A DNA stretch of 64,000 nt from assembly GCF_012516495.1 (NCBI RefSeq), contig NZ_CP051214.1, positions 558,001-622,000 of the forward strand, given 5' to 3'. The stretch's first letter is position 1, and every line of letters begins with the position of its first letter. Positions 31,826 through 43,034 of the stretch are shown one piece after another. A model generated the notes under the pieces. The model ran no database searches and had not been told where the DNA came from. It worked only from the letters and a program-made list of their open reading frames with translations. The position numbers and the translations under genes were made by a program. The DNA comes from Mycoplasma sp. 1654_15. Lineage in GTDB: Bacteria > Bacillota_I > Bacilli_A > Mycoplasmatales > Metamycoplasmataceae.

Positions 31826-33748
31826 TTAAAAATCTAGATTTTTTGCGTATTTGGCATTTTCTTCTATAAATAATTTTCTTGGGGTAACATCTGTTCCCAT
31901 TAGTTCTTCAAATACTTGTGTTGCAATTATAGCATCTTGAATTTGAACTTGCATCATTTTTCTAGTTTTAGGATCCATTGTGGTTTCTCAGAGTTGGTCT
32001 GGATTCATCTCTCCAAGACCTTTATATCTTTGAATAGTTACTTTTTGATTATCAAATTCTTTTTGGATTATTTCTTCTTTTTGTTTATCAGAATATGCAT
32101 AAATAACTTTTTTATTAGCAGAAATTTTATAAAGTGGAGGTTGAGCTATGTAGATAAAACCATATTCAATTAAAGGTTTGAAAAATCTGTATAAAAAAGT
32201 TAAAAGTAAAGTTCTAATATGTGAACCATCTGAATCAGCATCTGTCATAATAATAATTTTGTAATAACGAATTTTATTGATATTAAATTCAGCACCAATT
32301 CCAGTACCAAAAGCCGTAATTAAAGATAAAATCTCTTCGTTTTTTAGCACTTTTTCAAAATTAGTTTTTTGAGAATTAATTACTTTACCTCTAAGTGGTA
32401 ATATAGCTTGAAAATGACGATCACGACCCATTTTGGCACTACCACCAGCTGAATTACCCTCAACTATATATAGCTCACTAATTTGTGCGTCTTTAGTTGT
32501 ACAATCAGCCAGTTTGCCTGGTAATGAGTTAATTTCAAATGGTGATTTTCTTTTGATTGCTTCACGAGCAGATTCAGCTGCTTTTCTTGCTTTTTGTGAT
32601 AATAAATTACGTTCAATAATTTTTCTTGCTTGATCTGGATTTTCAGCTAAATATCTTTCGAATACTTCGGAAAAAATTTTATTAACAGCTGGACGAACTT
32701 CTTTGTTGTTTAATTTACCTTTGGTTTGACCCTCGAAAATTGGATTTGAATGTTTAATTGATACAACAACATACATTCCATCTTTAATATCTTCTCGGGA
32801 AAATTTTTCTTGTTCAGATTTAAAGAATTTATTTTCTAAAGCATAGTTATTTAAGATTCTAGAAAGTGAATCAAATAAACCAGTTTCATGAGTTCCACCT
32901 TCACGGTTGTAGATATTGTTAGTATAAGCTAAAACTTCTGATCTATCTTCTTTTACATACTGTAAAGAAATTTCTGCTTTTGTGTGATACTCTTCAGTAG
33001 AAATTTCACCTTCAGCATAAATAATTTCATTATGTACTTTTTCTGAGCCTTTAGTTAACTCGCTAACGTAATCTACAATTCCACCTTCAAATAAAAATTC
33101 TTTAGAAAAATTGTTTCTCTGATCTTTAACAATAAATTTTAAGTTTTTAGTTAAATATGCGGTTTGCTTTAGTCTATCTAAAATAATGTCTAAACGAAAT
33201 TCGTTTGGTTCCATAATAGTAAAATCAGGTTTAAACATTATAGTTGTTCCGGTTGAATTATCAGCTACAGTATCTATTACAGATAAGTCTGCTAATTTTT
33301 TTCCTCCGTCAACAAATTCTTGGAAGTAAAGCTTACCATCTCTTTTGATTCATACTTTTAAATTTGCACTTAAGGCATTTACAACTGAAGCCCCAACTCC
33401 ATGAAGACCACCAGAAACCTTATAGGAACTACCATCGAATTTACCACCAGCGTGTAATATAGTTAAAACTACTTCAGCAGCTGAAACATTGTGTTTTGGA
33501 TGAATACCTACAGGAATTCCACGTCCGTTATCAGTTACTTTTACATATCCGTCGGTTGTAATTTCTACTTCTATTGTATTTGCATAACCAGCAAGAGCCT
33601 CATCAACTGCATTATCTACTATTTCCCAGATTAGATGGTGTAATGGTAATATTCCAGTTCCACCGATATACATACCTGGTCTTTTTCTAACAGGCTCAAG
33701 ACCTTCTAGGGTCTGAATACTATCTGCTTCATAATTTTTACTTGTCAT
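31826..33748 (-). CDS. gyrB: DNA gyrase subunit B
   Basis: 640 residues. The GHKL ATPase part shows [27 protein letters not shown] and [14 protein letters not shown]. The TOPRIM part shows [16 protein letters not shown], a GyrB rather than ParE type sequence, and [16 protein letters not shown]. The C-terminus carries [20 protein letters not shown]. GyrB powers negative supercoiling together with GyrA, which is not in this window. The promoter lies 48-75 bases upstream and a terminator lies downstream, so it appears to be a single-gene transcript. The DSAGG form common in bacteria is NSAGG here. Confidence 0.95.
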
Positions 33749-33795
33749 TTTGTTTCCTAACTACTAATTGTAACTAGTGCTTATAATATTTTTAA

Positions 33796-33823
33796 ATTAT
33801 ACCATTTTTTTGCTTTTGTACAA
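33796..33823 (-). promoter_or_regulatory. gyrB promoter
   Basis: On the minus strand TTGTAC, a 16-base spacer and GG-TATAAT are seen, about 50 bases upstream of the gyrB ATG. It is one of the clearest -35/-10 pairs in the window. Confidence 0.6.
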
Positions 33824-33879
33824 GTTCGCAGACTAAAAATTTCGCTGTTTGTCTTTTGTTTTGGAGCTTAATTATACAA

Positions 33880-33908
33880 AAAAATACTCTAATGCAAAGA
33901 GTATTTTT
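33880..33908 (-). terminator. terminator after ymdB
   Basis: AAAAATACTCT pairs with AGAGTATTTTT with a 7-base loop, 3 bases after the ymdB stop. Confidence 0.8.
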
Positions 33909-33911
33909 GAA

Positions 33912-34724
33912 TTAATTTATGTCTTCCATAATGTTGATGACTTCTATTTGTTGATTATCTAATTTAGTATTCAACTTCAAAACAACAGCATTAAATTGTG
34001 AATAATTATTTGATGCTGTAAATTTAATCATCTTATCATAACGCATTTTTTGATAGACCTTTAAAAAATCAGCTCCGATTGCTTCGTTTCTTGGTCCTGT
34101 CATACCAACATCTGTTATGTATAATGTTCCTTGAGATAATTTTCTTCCATCTGAAGTTTGTACGTGTGTATGAGTTCCTACAATTGCATTTATTTTACCA
34201 TTTAAATAAATGGACAACACATTTTTTTCAGATGTAGTTTCAGCATGAAAATCAACTAAATGAAAGTCAGCTTTATCTTCTAAAACCACTTCATCAATGG
34301 CATCAAAGAAATTATCTGCATAATCTTGTTTCCAAGGTTTTATTAGACCATTAAATGAAATACCTAAAAGTGATGTGATTCTAAAATTTAAATTGTTTTT
34401 TTGAAAAACTACACTTCCGTATCCTGGATAATCAAGGCCATTAATGTTTAATGGTCGCACAATATCGTTATTATTAATAATTTTTAAAATTTCTGGATTA
34501 GATCAGACATGGTTACCTAAAGTAAACACATCAACACCAGCTTCTTTTAGTTCTAAATAGTCTTTTTCATTAAGTCCTTTTCGTCCTGAGACGTTTTCTC
34601 CTTGAACTACAACTAAATCAAAATTGTATTTTTGATTCAAGACTGGAAAATGTTTTTTAAAGCTGGCAATCCCTGCTTTAGAAAAAATATCACCGACGAA
34701 TAGAACTGTTGCTGATTTTATCAT
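33912..34724 (-). CDS. ymdB: YmdB-family metallophosphoesterase
   Basis: 270 residues, the family's full length. Metal ligands are in VLFVGDIFSKAG, VVQGENVSGRKGL, FTLGNHVW, FHAETTSEK and VGTHTHVQTSD, and TLYITDVGMTGPR closes the core. YmdB proteins hydrolyse 2',3'-cyclic nucleotides and affect RNA turnover in Bacillus relatives. AAAAGAGAG precedes the ATG, and immediately upstream of that is an uninterrupted A17 tract on the coding strand. The HNH gene upstream ends at the edge of that tract. Confidence 0.9.
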
Positions 34725-34739
34725 ATTTTCTCTCTTTTA

Positions 34740-34756
34740 TTTTTTTTTTTTTTTTT
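34740..34756. repeat. 17-nt homopolymer (poly-A on the coding strand) upstream of ymdB
   Basis: Seventeen T on the plus strand, A17 in the direction of ymdB, beginning at the stop codon of the HNH gene and ending 15 bases before the ymdB ATG. It is one of only two such tracts in the window and is prone to slippage. Confidence 0.85.
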
Positions 34757-35915
34757 AATATGGCTGTTTTAATCAAAACCACTTTGTATTTTTATCTGTA
34801 TTTCATTGATTTACATCCAGATTATAAATTAAAGATAATGAGTTTTTAATTTCTTTTGCAACTAAAAGATGTGTATTTTCAAAAGTATGTCCATTTGCTA
34901 ATAATGATTCATAAGATCTGAAAAATAAAGAAAAAATATTGGATTTAAAATTTCTTAAATCATTAATATTTATTGATTGAATGTTTCAAAATATTGGAAA
35001 TTTTTTGAGTAAAAATTTTTCTTTGTCTTGTTCAAGAGTAGATAAGGTATCAATGATGTTTAAGAATATATTGTTAAAATTTGTGTTTAAACTAAAACTA
35101 TGTTTCACTAATATATTTAAATATTTTAATTCTGTACCAGAAAATTTTTGATCACAAAAATAATATTTAATTTGTAAATTATTTTTTAAAAATGCCTCTT
35201 CAATTAAATTTAAATGATTAAAATTAAATTCTTTTTCAATAATCATTGAAAAAATATGAAATTGGTTTTTATATGAATTTAAAAGTTCTTTTGTAGTTAG
35301 TATAGGTTTTAAAGAGCTTTGATTTTCTTGTTTAATTTTTACTAATGCAGTAGAAGTAGAAGAAGTAGAAGTTTTATTTTCTATTTTTTCATTTTTTAAA
35401 TTTTTGTTATTAGTGTTATTAGTGTTATTAGTGTTATTGGTTGTTTGATTTTGTTTTTTTGTTTTCGAAGTTTTAAGAAGTGATTCTACTTCTATTTGTT
35501 TATCTGATAATTTGTGATCAAATAAAACTATTTCTAATTTTTTTTCTTTTCTTTTAGTTGAATTTGGGGTATAAGGACTAATTATCACTTTTCATTTTAC
35601 TTTGTTAGCGACAAAAGAAAGTTCATTTCCTTTTTCTTCATTTGTTTTCCGATGAACAGGTTGTAGATTTTTTTCTGAATTTTTAAATGATTTGATTAAT
35701 GATATTTGTGATTTATTTATGTTTTCAAATACATTTTGAGGAATAATGTGGTCAATGTCTCATAAACCTGGATATTGTGAATAGTCTTCTTCAGAAACTG
35801 TAGATGATTTTTTATGATCTTTAATTATTTCTCTGCCTGCAAAATCCAAACAAGGTTTTTTGTTTATACAATACTCATCGAATATTCTATCTTTTGTTTT
35901 TGCTCTCATAGCCAT
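34755..35915 (-). CDS. HNH-family nuclease, orphan
   Basis: 386 residues. The HNH core is LWDIDHIIPQNVF (His about 56) followed by LQPVHRKTNEEKGNEL, which fits the Asn and last His of the motif. A Cys lies at about residue 16 and another in KKPCLDF. After residue 130 comes a low-complexity linker with Thr-Asn-Asn and Ser-Thr repeats, then a Lys/Asn/Phe-rich helical C-terminus without a known motif. AAAAAGG lies 13 bases before ATG 35915; ATG 35909 is an alternative. No methylase is adjacent, so a restriction role is unsupported; defence or a mobile origin is possible. Confidence 0.65.
35406..35441. repeat. 9-bp in-frame tandem repeat in the HNH gene
   Basis: GTTATTAGT in four consecutive copies, the last with one change. 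It encodes the Asn-Asn-Thr linker, so copy number can change without breaking the frame. Confidence 0.8.
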
Positions 35916-36040
35916 ATAAATTGTTACCTTTTTATTCTATAAATATATATAATAAATTACATTGTTTAAAATATTTATTTATCATAATAAATATATAAAA
36001 TTATAAATTATTATAATTTTTTAATAATAAAAAGATAACA

Positions 36041-36066
36041 AAAAATCAAGCAAGTGCTTGATTTTT
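36041..36066 (-). terminator. terminator after the P97/P102-like pair
   Basis: AAAAATCAAGCA pairs with TGCTTGATTTTT across a 2-base loop, 19 bases after the stop at 36086. Confidence 0.8.
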
Positions 36067-36085
36067 TGATTATTTATAAATATTA

Positions 36086-39000
36086 TTATTTTAAGAAGGT
36101 TTGTTTGAAACTATCAAGTGCTTCTTGTTTTCCTTTTTCATCTATATTTTTAAATACAGCCATACCTTGTAAGATAATGGAAGTTCCACCTTTGGAGAAA
36201 CCTCATTTACTTAAATTTTGTTTTTCATTTTGTTTAAGATGGGATAATTGTTTGTGAGCTCAAGCATTTCAATCTGATCAATCTTCTACTTTTTCAATCG
36301 CTCTACTTCCGATTACTGAAAAATCAATTCCTCTTGTAAAGATATTAAATACAGCTTTATCATCTTTATTTTGGAAGTTTAAATTTCCACCTTTTAATGT
36401 AAAATCATATTCTTGTATATCTTTATCATTTCTATAAACTAAATATTTAAAATTAATGGATGGATCTTCAATAGTGTTTAAATTGTTTGGTCTAATTCCA
36501 GATTTTAAATTAATTTGTAAAATAACTTTAGAAAGTGAATTATCTAAGTAAAGATTATCAAATCCTGAATTTTCTTTTGAAGCTTCAGAATAAAATTTAT
36601 TTTTTTCAAACACAGATTTAGAAAGTTGTTGTTCTTCTCCAATATCTTGTTTTTGTTTATCTCAAGGACCATATTTAGGTAAACTAAAGCTACTATCAGT
36701 TAATGGAACTAATTTATCTTCATCACTATTAGAAGTTTCATCTGTAATAATTGCAGGAGAAATTTTATCTAAATTATTAGTAGAACCTTTAAAATTTATA
36801 GTCCCTAAAATTACAGCTCTAGTTCCTGAATTTCAAGGATAACTAAATTGTAATCCATTTCATATTTTTCTAACTTGATCTCTATTTTTTTGTGCTAGAT
36901 TTGCAGCAGCAAAATATTCTAATCCTAATACATAAGTTTGTAAATTATCTTTACCTGATAAAGTTTCAGTTGATTTTACTTTTTGTAAAAATACTGATAC
37001 TCTACCGTAAGAAGCATTATCTAGTGTATTTAATAAATAAATTCTTTTATTACCTTGTTTTTCAAGTTCATATGGAGTAAATGCTAGAAGTATTGAACCA
37101 TCATAAACAGATGATTCTGCAACTTTGGTATTTTTTGCTATATAAGGTGCAATGTTTTCTTTTGTAGCTGAATTATCACCTTTAGGGTCTAAATTTACAT
37201 CAATGTCTTTTTTAACTTGTGAGTCTTTTTCAAAATTTCAACTACTTGTTTTTAAATTTAGTTGTGAATCTTGTAATAAAATACCTTTAACTGATGGAGT
37301 TTTAACAAAGTAAGAATCTTTTGTAGATTTGACAGATGAATATTTTAAGCTATTAATATCTGTTTTAATATAACCACCAGTACGTTGTCAATTTTGATTA
37401 ATACTATAAGTTAAATCAACTGCATCTGGAGTATAAGTAATATTATCGTTTACCAAGGAAGAAACTGATTTTACTTTACTAATTTCAGAATCTTTAGGAT
37501 TGATGAATTTTTTGGAAAGTTTATCACTAATTGTTATAGGTTTTTCTGTCTCAACTGCTGAAGTTGCATCTATAAATAGTTGTGCTCCATATTTTTTAGC
37601 CACTTCATATGCTGGAGAATCGTTTACAAATCCTTTAATTGCAATTGTTTTTGTAGCTAGAACTTCTTCTGGTTTTGTAGAATCAACTAAAGTTGTAATA
37701 ATTAAAACTTGTTGTGTATTTTGATCTAATTTAAAATCAAATTTTGCAACTGTTGTTGCTGGAACTTCATCTGTAGGAATTGTCTGACCAAGAGCAAATA
37801 CTCTAGAAATTGCAGTTGCATCTTCTTTAGATAAAATAGTTTCTAGATATTCTAATAAATGTCTTTCAATTGCTGAAGTTAGTTTTTGATCTTTGGATGC
37901 AAATACTTCATTTAAAGTCATTAATTTATATGCTACAGATTCTGTTGTTGTTGTTGTACTTGTTGTTGTACTTGTTGTTGTAGTATCTTGTGAAGCTTGT
38001 GGGTCTGCTTGTGTTTTTTTAGCATCAGCTTCTTTTTGATCTTCAACAATACGAGCTGGAATTAATTTATTAAGGTTTGCAATTATATCAGAACCAAATG
38101 TAGTTAGATTATTTTTTTCTAATGAAAATTCACTTACTTGATCATCTTTAGCTAAAACAATTGAATCACCTTCACCAGTAGTTGGATGTAGCGCTTGGTC
38201 TAATACTCTATCATATTGAGATTGGAAGAGTTTTAAATTAAATTTACCTAATTCTAATGTTTTTGCTGTAGAACTTGTTTGAGTATCAGTTTGTTGTGGA
38301 TCGCTAGTTTTATCAGAAATTTCTAATTTAACATCTACTGAAGCTTTTCCTGTTTTTTGAACTAAGCTTTGTTCTTTATCAAAAGTAAAGATAAGTTTTA
38401 AAGAATTGTTTTTAAATTCTTCTGCTAAGTTAGTACCTAATTTAGAAGCTTCTAAAGTTACTTCTTTTTTTAGTTGTTCATCAGTTAATGATTTAAAGAT
38501 ATTAGAAATTAAATTTCTTTTGTCTTTAAATTCATTTTCTTTAGCTTTAGTTATAAAGTCAGTAAGTTCTGATAAAGTAACTAATTGAGCTGGATTTGTA
38601 TTTAAAATTTGTTGAATTGCTTTAGCTTGTTTATCTCTTGAATTTAAGTTTTCAACACTTACTCTTCGAGAAATAGCTTGTGCATTAGTTGTATTTTTTG
38701 GTGTTAATTTTAATAATAAACTTAAAGTACCTTTATCATCATCTTGCTGTATTGAACTTTGTGCTTGTTCTACTTCTAAGTTGTAATTGTCTACAAATAC
38801 TGGAACATTTTGAGCATCTACTAAACTTAATTTTGTAAATTCTTTTAATTTCTCTAAATTAGGTTTATTATCAGAAGATGAATTTAAAGAATTAGTTAAT
38901 TGTGAAACAAATTCAGATGGAAGTAAGTTTTGTTTAGATTCTAAAGCAATTAATTTTGAATTAGATGAAAAACTAAATTCTGATTTATTTGGATTAGTTG

Positions 39001-39505
39001 AAAATCCTGATAGACCAGCTTTTATTTCAAAGAATTGACCTTTATTTCTTGCATCTGTTGTATTTGAAAAAACAATAAATTTAAGATCTTTAATTGTTGT
39101 TCCAGCAGCTGTAGAAACTGGAAATTGATCTGTTTTTTCTGTTTCTACTACAGTTCTTACTTCAAAATCTAATCCTTTTTCTTTTAGTTTTGATTTTGAA
39201 GCATCATCAATAGCATCTATTAATTCAAATGAATATGTTTTGTTATTGTGTAATTCTAATGCGTCAGATGCACTTAATTTTGTAAATTCTGGTTTTAGTT
39301 TAAATGAAGCTATTATATTTTCAACATCAGCTTTGGTAACTGCTGTATTTGAATCTTGTAATTGAATTATTTTTGAATCTGCTGTTGTACGTTGTGCTAG
39401 TTTTCTGGCTTTAGCTGTAAGACCAACTGCTGTTGATGTAACTACTAATACACCTAAATAAACAACAGCACCTAGAACTAATAAAACTTTTTTATTTTTT
39501 ATCAT
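36086..39505 (-). CDS. P102-like surface protein, second gene of a pair
   Basis: 1,139 residues. The N-terminus MIKNKKVLLVLGAVVYLG plus a hydrophobic run to about residue 30 has no lipobox, as in P97/P102-type adhesins, which are secreted and cleaved. A Thr/Ser-rich spacer (TTTTSTTTSTTTTTES) sits near residue 515. The last 350 residues contain aromatic beta-like segments ending SDWNAWAHKQL and KWGFSKGGTSIILQGMAVF. The start lies 40 bases after the upstream paralogue-like gene, and a terminator follows, giving a two-gene operon like P97-P102 in M. hyopneumoniae. Assignment rests on architecture, not on a match I could run. Confidence 0.6.
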
Positions 39506-39545
39506 AATTTTTCCTTTATTTAAATTTAAATGTTGTTATTTATTG

Positions 39546-42500
39546 TTATTTGTTCATTGTTTTCTTAATTTTATCTAAACCTAAAATTCTATAAACAACT
39601 GGCTCACTAGATAAAATTCATTTAGGTTCTGCTTTAGTTTGTTGAGTTTGTGCTTGTGGATTATTATTATTTGCACCATTTGAACCTGGGGTTACATCTG
39701 GAGTAGGTGCTGCTGGAGCTGCTTTTTTAGCTTCTTGTTCTTTTACTCAAGCAGGATCTAATTTAGCTAGATAGAATCTTAAACTTAATTGGTTAAAGTC
39801 GGTTCTGTTGTTTAAGAATCCACCTTGTTGATAAGCTAATTTAACATCGCTTCCAATGTAAGCTTTTAGTGAATCAAGAGCTTTTTGTCCAAAGTATTCA
39901 ACAAATTTGTCTTCTACTTGTTTTCCAGTTTCGTCTGTATTTTTGATTTCTTGTTTGAAGTCTTTGTATCTTTCATCACTGAATTTATTTTGTTCTTCAG
40001 CTAGTTTATTTTGTTGAGCTTCACCTAATGAACTACCTTGGAATGTAGTTTCAGTTTGTGGAATTGTTTTTACTAATTTGTTTAATTCTTGTTGAATTGC
40101 AAAGTCTTCTGAATTTAGAGTTGCAACTTTTAGATTAATTCCAACTTTAGCTGTTTTATAAACTGCATTACCTAATTCACCATTTTCTTGTGGTACATAG
40201 AATTCATATCAGTAGTTTAATGTTAAAGTATCTTCAGCTTTGTTTTTAACTTCGTCATCTTTAGCAATTTCAAATTTAATTTTAGATTTTCAAGTAGATC
40301 CTAATGATCTATAACCTTGGAAGTTATTTTCTAAAGCAGCTTTTACAAAAAATGCTTTTACAAAATCATCTTCAGATAATATTTCTGTTTGTTTATCAGT
40401 ATTTGTAGTACCTTGTTGATCTTCTAAATACACACCATTTAATGAATAATCTTTTCAAGTAACATTATCTTTTTTAATTTTTTCAATAAATTCATCACCT
40501 AAAACAGATTTGAAGTATTTTTGAACTTGTGAAGAAACAAAGTCTTTAGTAGTATTTTTAGTAAATTGTCCAAGAGGGAAGATTGAAAGATCTTCATTGT
40601 CTAAAAATTGTACTTGATTTGATGAAAGTGAAACATACTTAATTTTGTTTTTCTTATCTTCGTCAGTAACTTGACCTGAACTATCAAGTCTAGCAAATCA
40701 ATCTGAAATTTGTTGGAATTTTTCATAAATTGCTTTTAGATATTCTTCAACTGTTTTATTATCTAAAGTTAATAAATGTGCAAAGAATTGTCCAACTTCA
40801 TTATCTGTTTTAAATAAATTAATTGAATAAACTCTATTTCTTTTATCTGCACCAGTAATTTGGAATTTAACTTTTTTGTTTTTAATTTCTTCAACTGTTG
40901 GCATTTTGAAGCTATTATCAGAAGTTAGAGCATCTACTAATTCTTTTTCTGAAAATCTTATTCTTTGATAGTAGTTGTTTTTTAAAATTGATAATAATTT
41001 ATCAGAATCTTGTGCTTCAACTAATTTTTTCAATTCTTCACCTGAAATAGGTACGGCTGAGTCAAATGATTTACTAATTTGATTGGTTTTTGATGGATTA
41101 AATACTAATTTACCTTCGTTTTCTGTATCAAAGCCATTTGTAGGAGCAAAAATTGCTTTTACAGTAGATAAATCGTTTAATTCTACAGTAGGATTAGGAT
41201 TTTGATCTGTTGAATATTGGTTAAATTTACGTAATTTTACAAATTTAACTGGGGAAGTTTTTCCTTTGAATTTGATTGTATAAGGAACTTCAACATACAA
41301 TCCATTTTCATCTCTTTTAGCTTTAGCATCTGTACCAACTGCTAGCTCAATGTCTTTATTTACAGTTTCTGATAATTCTTTATCATTAATTGCAAATTTC
41401 ATTGTTTGTTTGATGAATGCTTGTAATCTTTTATTTAATGCATCTTGTTTTTCTTTATTAAGATCAATATTGTCTGCATATCATCCTGTTTTAGATTTGT
41501 AATCTTGATAATTGTTCAACATTAAAGGAGGATTATTAAATGCTCTTTGTAATGTAAGAACATCATAATCTGAGATTACTAAATCATTTTTGTGATCTTT
41601 AAAGAATGAATCTGAATCATCAGTGATTTTTTCACCATCAGCTAATGTATTATTAAAACTTTCTAAAGTTTGATACTCTGAATCTTTTACTTCATTTTTA
41701 GGATCAACTGAAGCAAACACTGCTTTATTTAGAACATCAGCTTTTGTAATAAAGATACTTTCTTTACCTTTTGCATCTTTAGAAATTGAAAGTAAATCAA
41801 TGTGTTCAAAATCGGAATTTACACCAGCTGGTAATTTTGCCTTAAATGCATCTGCTAAAGAAGTTTTTAGGTATACAGTAAATACACCTTCGTTTCCTAA
41901 ACTTTCAGTTGCAAATTCTTCTTTTGTATTAGGGTTTTTAATAAACTCAACTTTAAAAGTATCTTGATTGTTAATACTTTTTTGAAGACTATTAAGTGTT
42001 GTACTTAATGCAAAATATTTGTCTAATTTAGTTTTAAAATCTTCAGATGAAGTTGCAGAGTTAACATCTGTTTCAAATTCTGCTGAAAAAGTTGTAGATG
42101 GAGTAAAAGATGTTGTAGCTGAATCTTTAAATAAACTCTCAACTTCTTTTTTAATGCTGTGAGCTTTATCTAAAACTACAAATTTTGCTTGATCTAATAC
42201 TCTTATTAGTTTTTCAACTACTTGTGATTCTACTTTTGTTCCATCATTAAATTCAGTTTCAACTTGGAATTTAACTAAAAAACCTTTTTGTGCATCTTCA
42301 GGTGTTACTGATAAGAATTTTACAACAGAGCTTTTTACATCTTTTAAATCTGTATTTGCATTTGCTGTTTCTTCTGGAGTTCCAAATTCTTTGTCTCCAG
42401 CCCAAACTTTAAATACATCACTTCAGTCTCTAGGTGATTCTGAACCATCTTGATCTTTTGCAGGTAATGCTGTATATGTTCCATTAGGATCTTTAGTAAA

Positions 42501-42710
42501 GAATCTATCTCTTACAGTTTCATATGAATCTAGTAAGGTTAAAGTTTTATCTTTGAAGGAAAGATCGCTTATGGTTTTAACTTGTTTTTGTGGAACATCA
42601 ATATAATTTCTAATTCCATTTCCGGACATTGAAGAAAGCCCGACTATTAAACCAAAAACACCAACAGCAGCTGCACCTGCAGCAACTCCTATTAAAAGTT
42701 TCTTTTTCAT
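39546..42710 (-). CDS. P97-like surface protein, first gene of a pair
   Basis: 1,054 residues. MKKKLLIGVAAGAAAVGVFG plus a Gly/Leu-rich helix forms a signal anchor. The body is Lys/Asp/Thr-rich with many short blocks of the type LDNKTVEEYLKAIYEKF. The C-terminus has an Ala/Pro/Asn/Gln-rich low-complexity stretch, AAPAAPTPDVTPG and then NNNNPQAQTQQTKAEP, in the position where P97 carries its cilium-binding repeats. No AAKPV/E-type repeat is present. GGAAGG precedes the ATG. It is likely a secreted adhesin-like protein transcribed with the next gene. P97-family membership is inferred from size, start, pairing and tail. Confidence 0.6.
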
Positions 42711-43034
42711 ATTTTACCTTCCATAATTTTGTTTTGTTCTATATAAGTAAATAAAAATTTATCAACTGCATTAGTTGAATTTATATAGTATTTAAAATTA
42801 TTATGTTTGTATAAGTTCTGTAAAATTATAATTAATTTTTAAAAAAACAAAAAATTTTAAAAAATTTGGCTTTTTGCTTATTATTATTTATAGTATTTGT
42901 AAATTTAAATATTTGATGCATTAAATTAATTGTTTATTTAAAATTCTAATAGTTAATCAATAGTTAATATCTATAATATAAAGACTGCACAATATATAAT
43001 AATTTATATGTAAAAATTAAAAAATGCTTCAAAA
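42711..43034. other. gene-free region upstream of the P97-like operon
   Basis: 324 bases of A/T-rich DNA. On the minus strand a TATAAT occurs at 42825-42830, about 115 bases before the ATG. The left half of the nagA terminator, TGCTTCAAAA, abuts IS copy 2 at the other end. No open frame of normal composition was seen. Confidence 0.5.

Noticed and set aside
34740-34757. Poly(T) as a terminator tail for the HNH gene
   Set aside because: In the direction of the HNH gene the tract is poly(A), so it cannot serve as a U-run.
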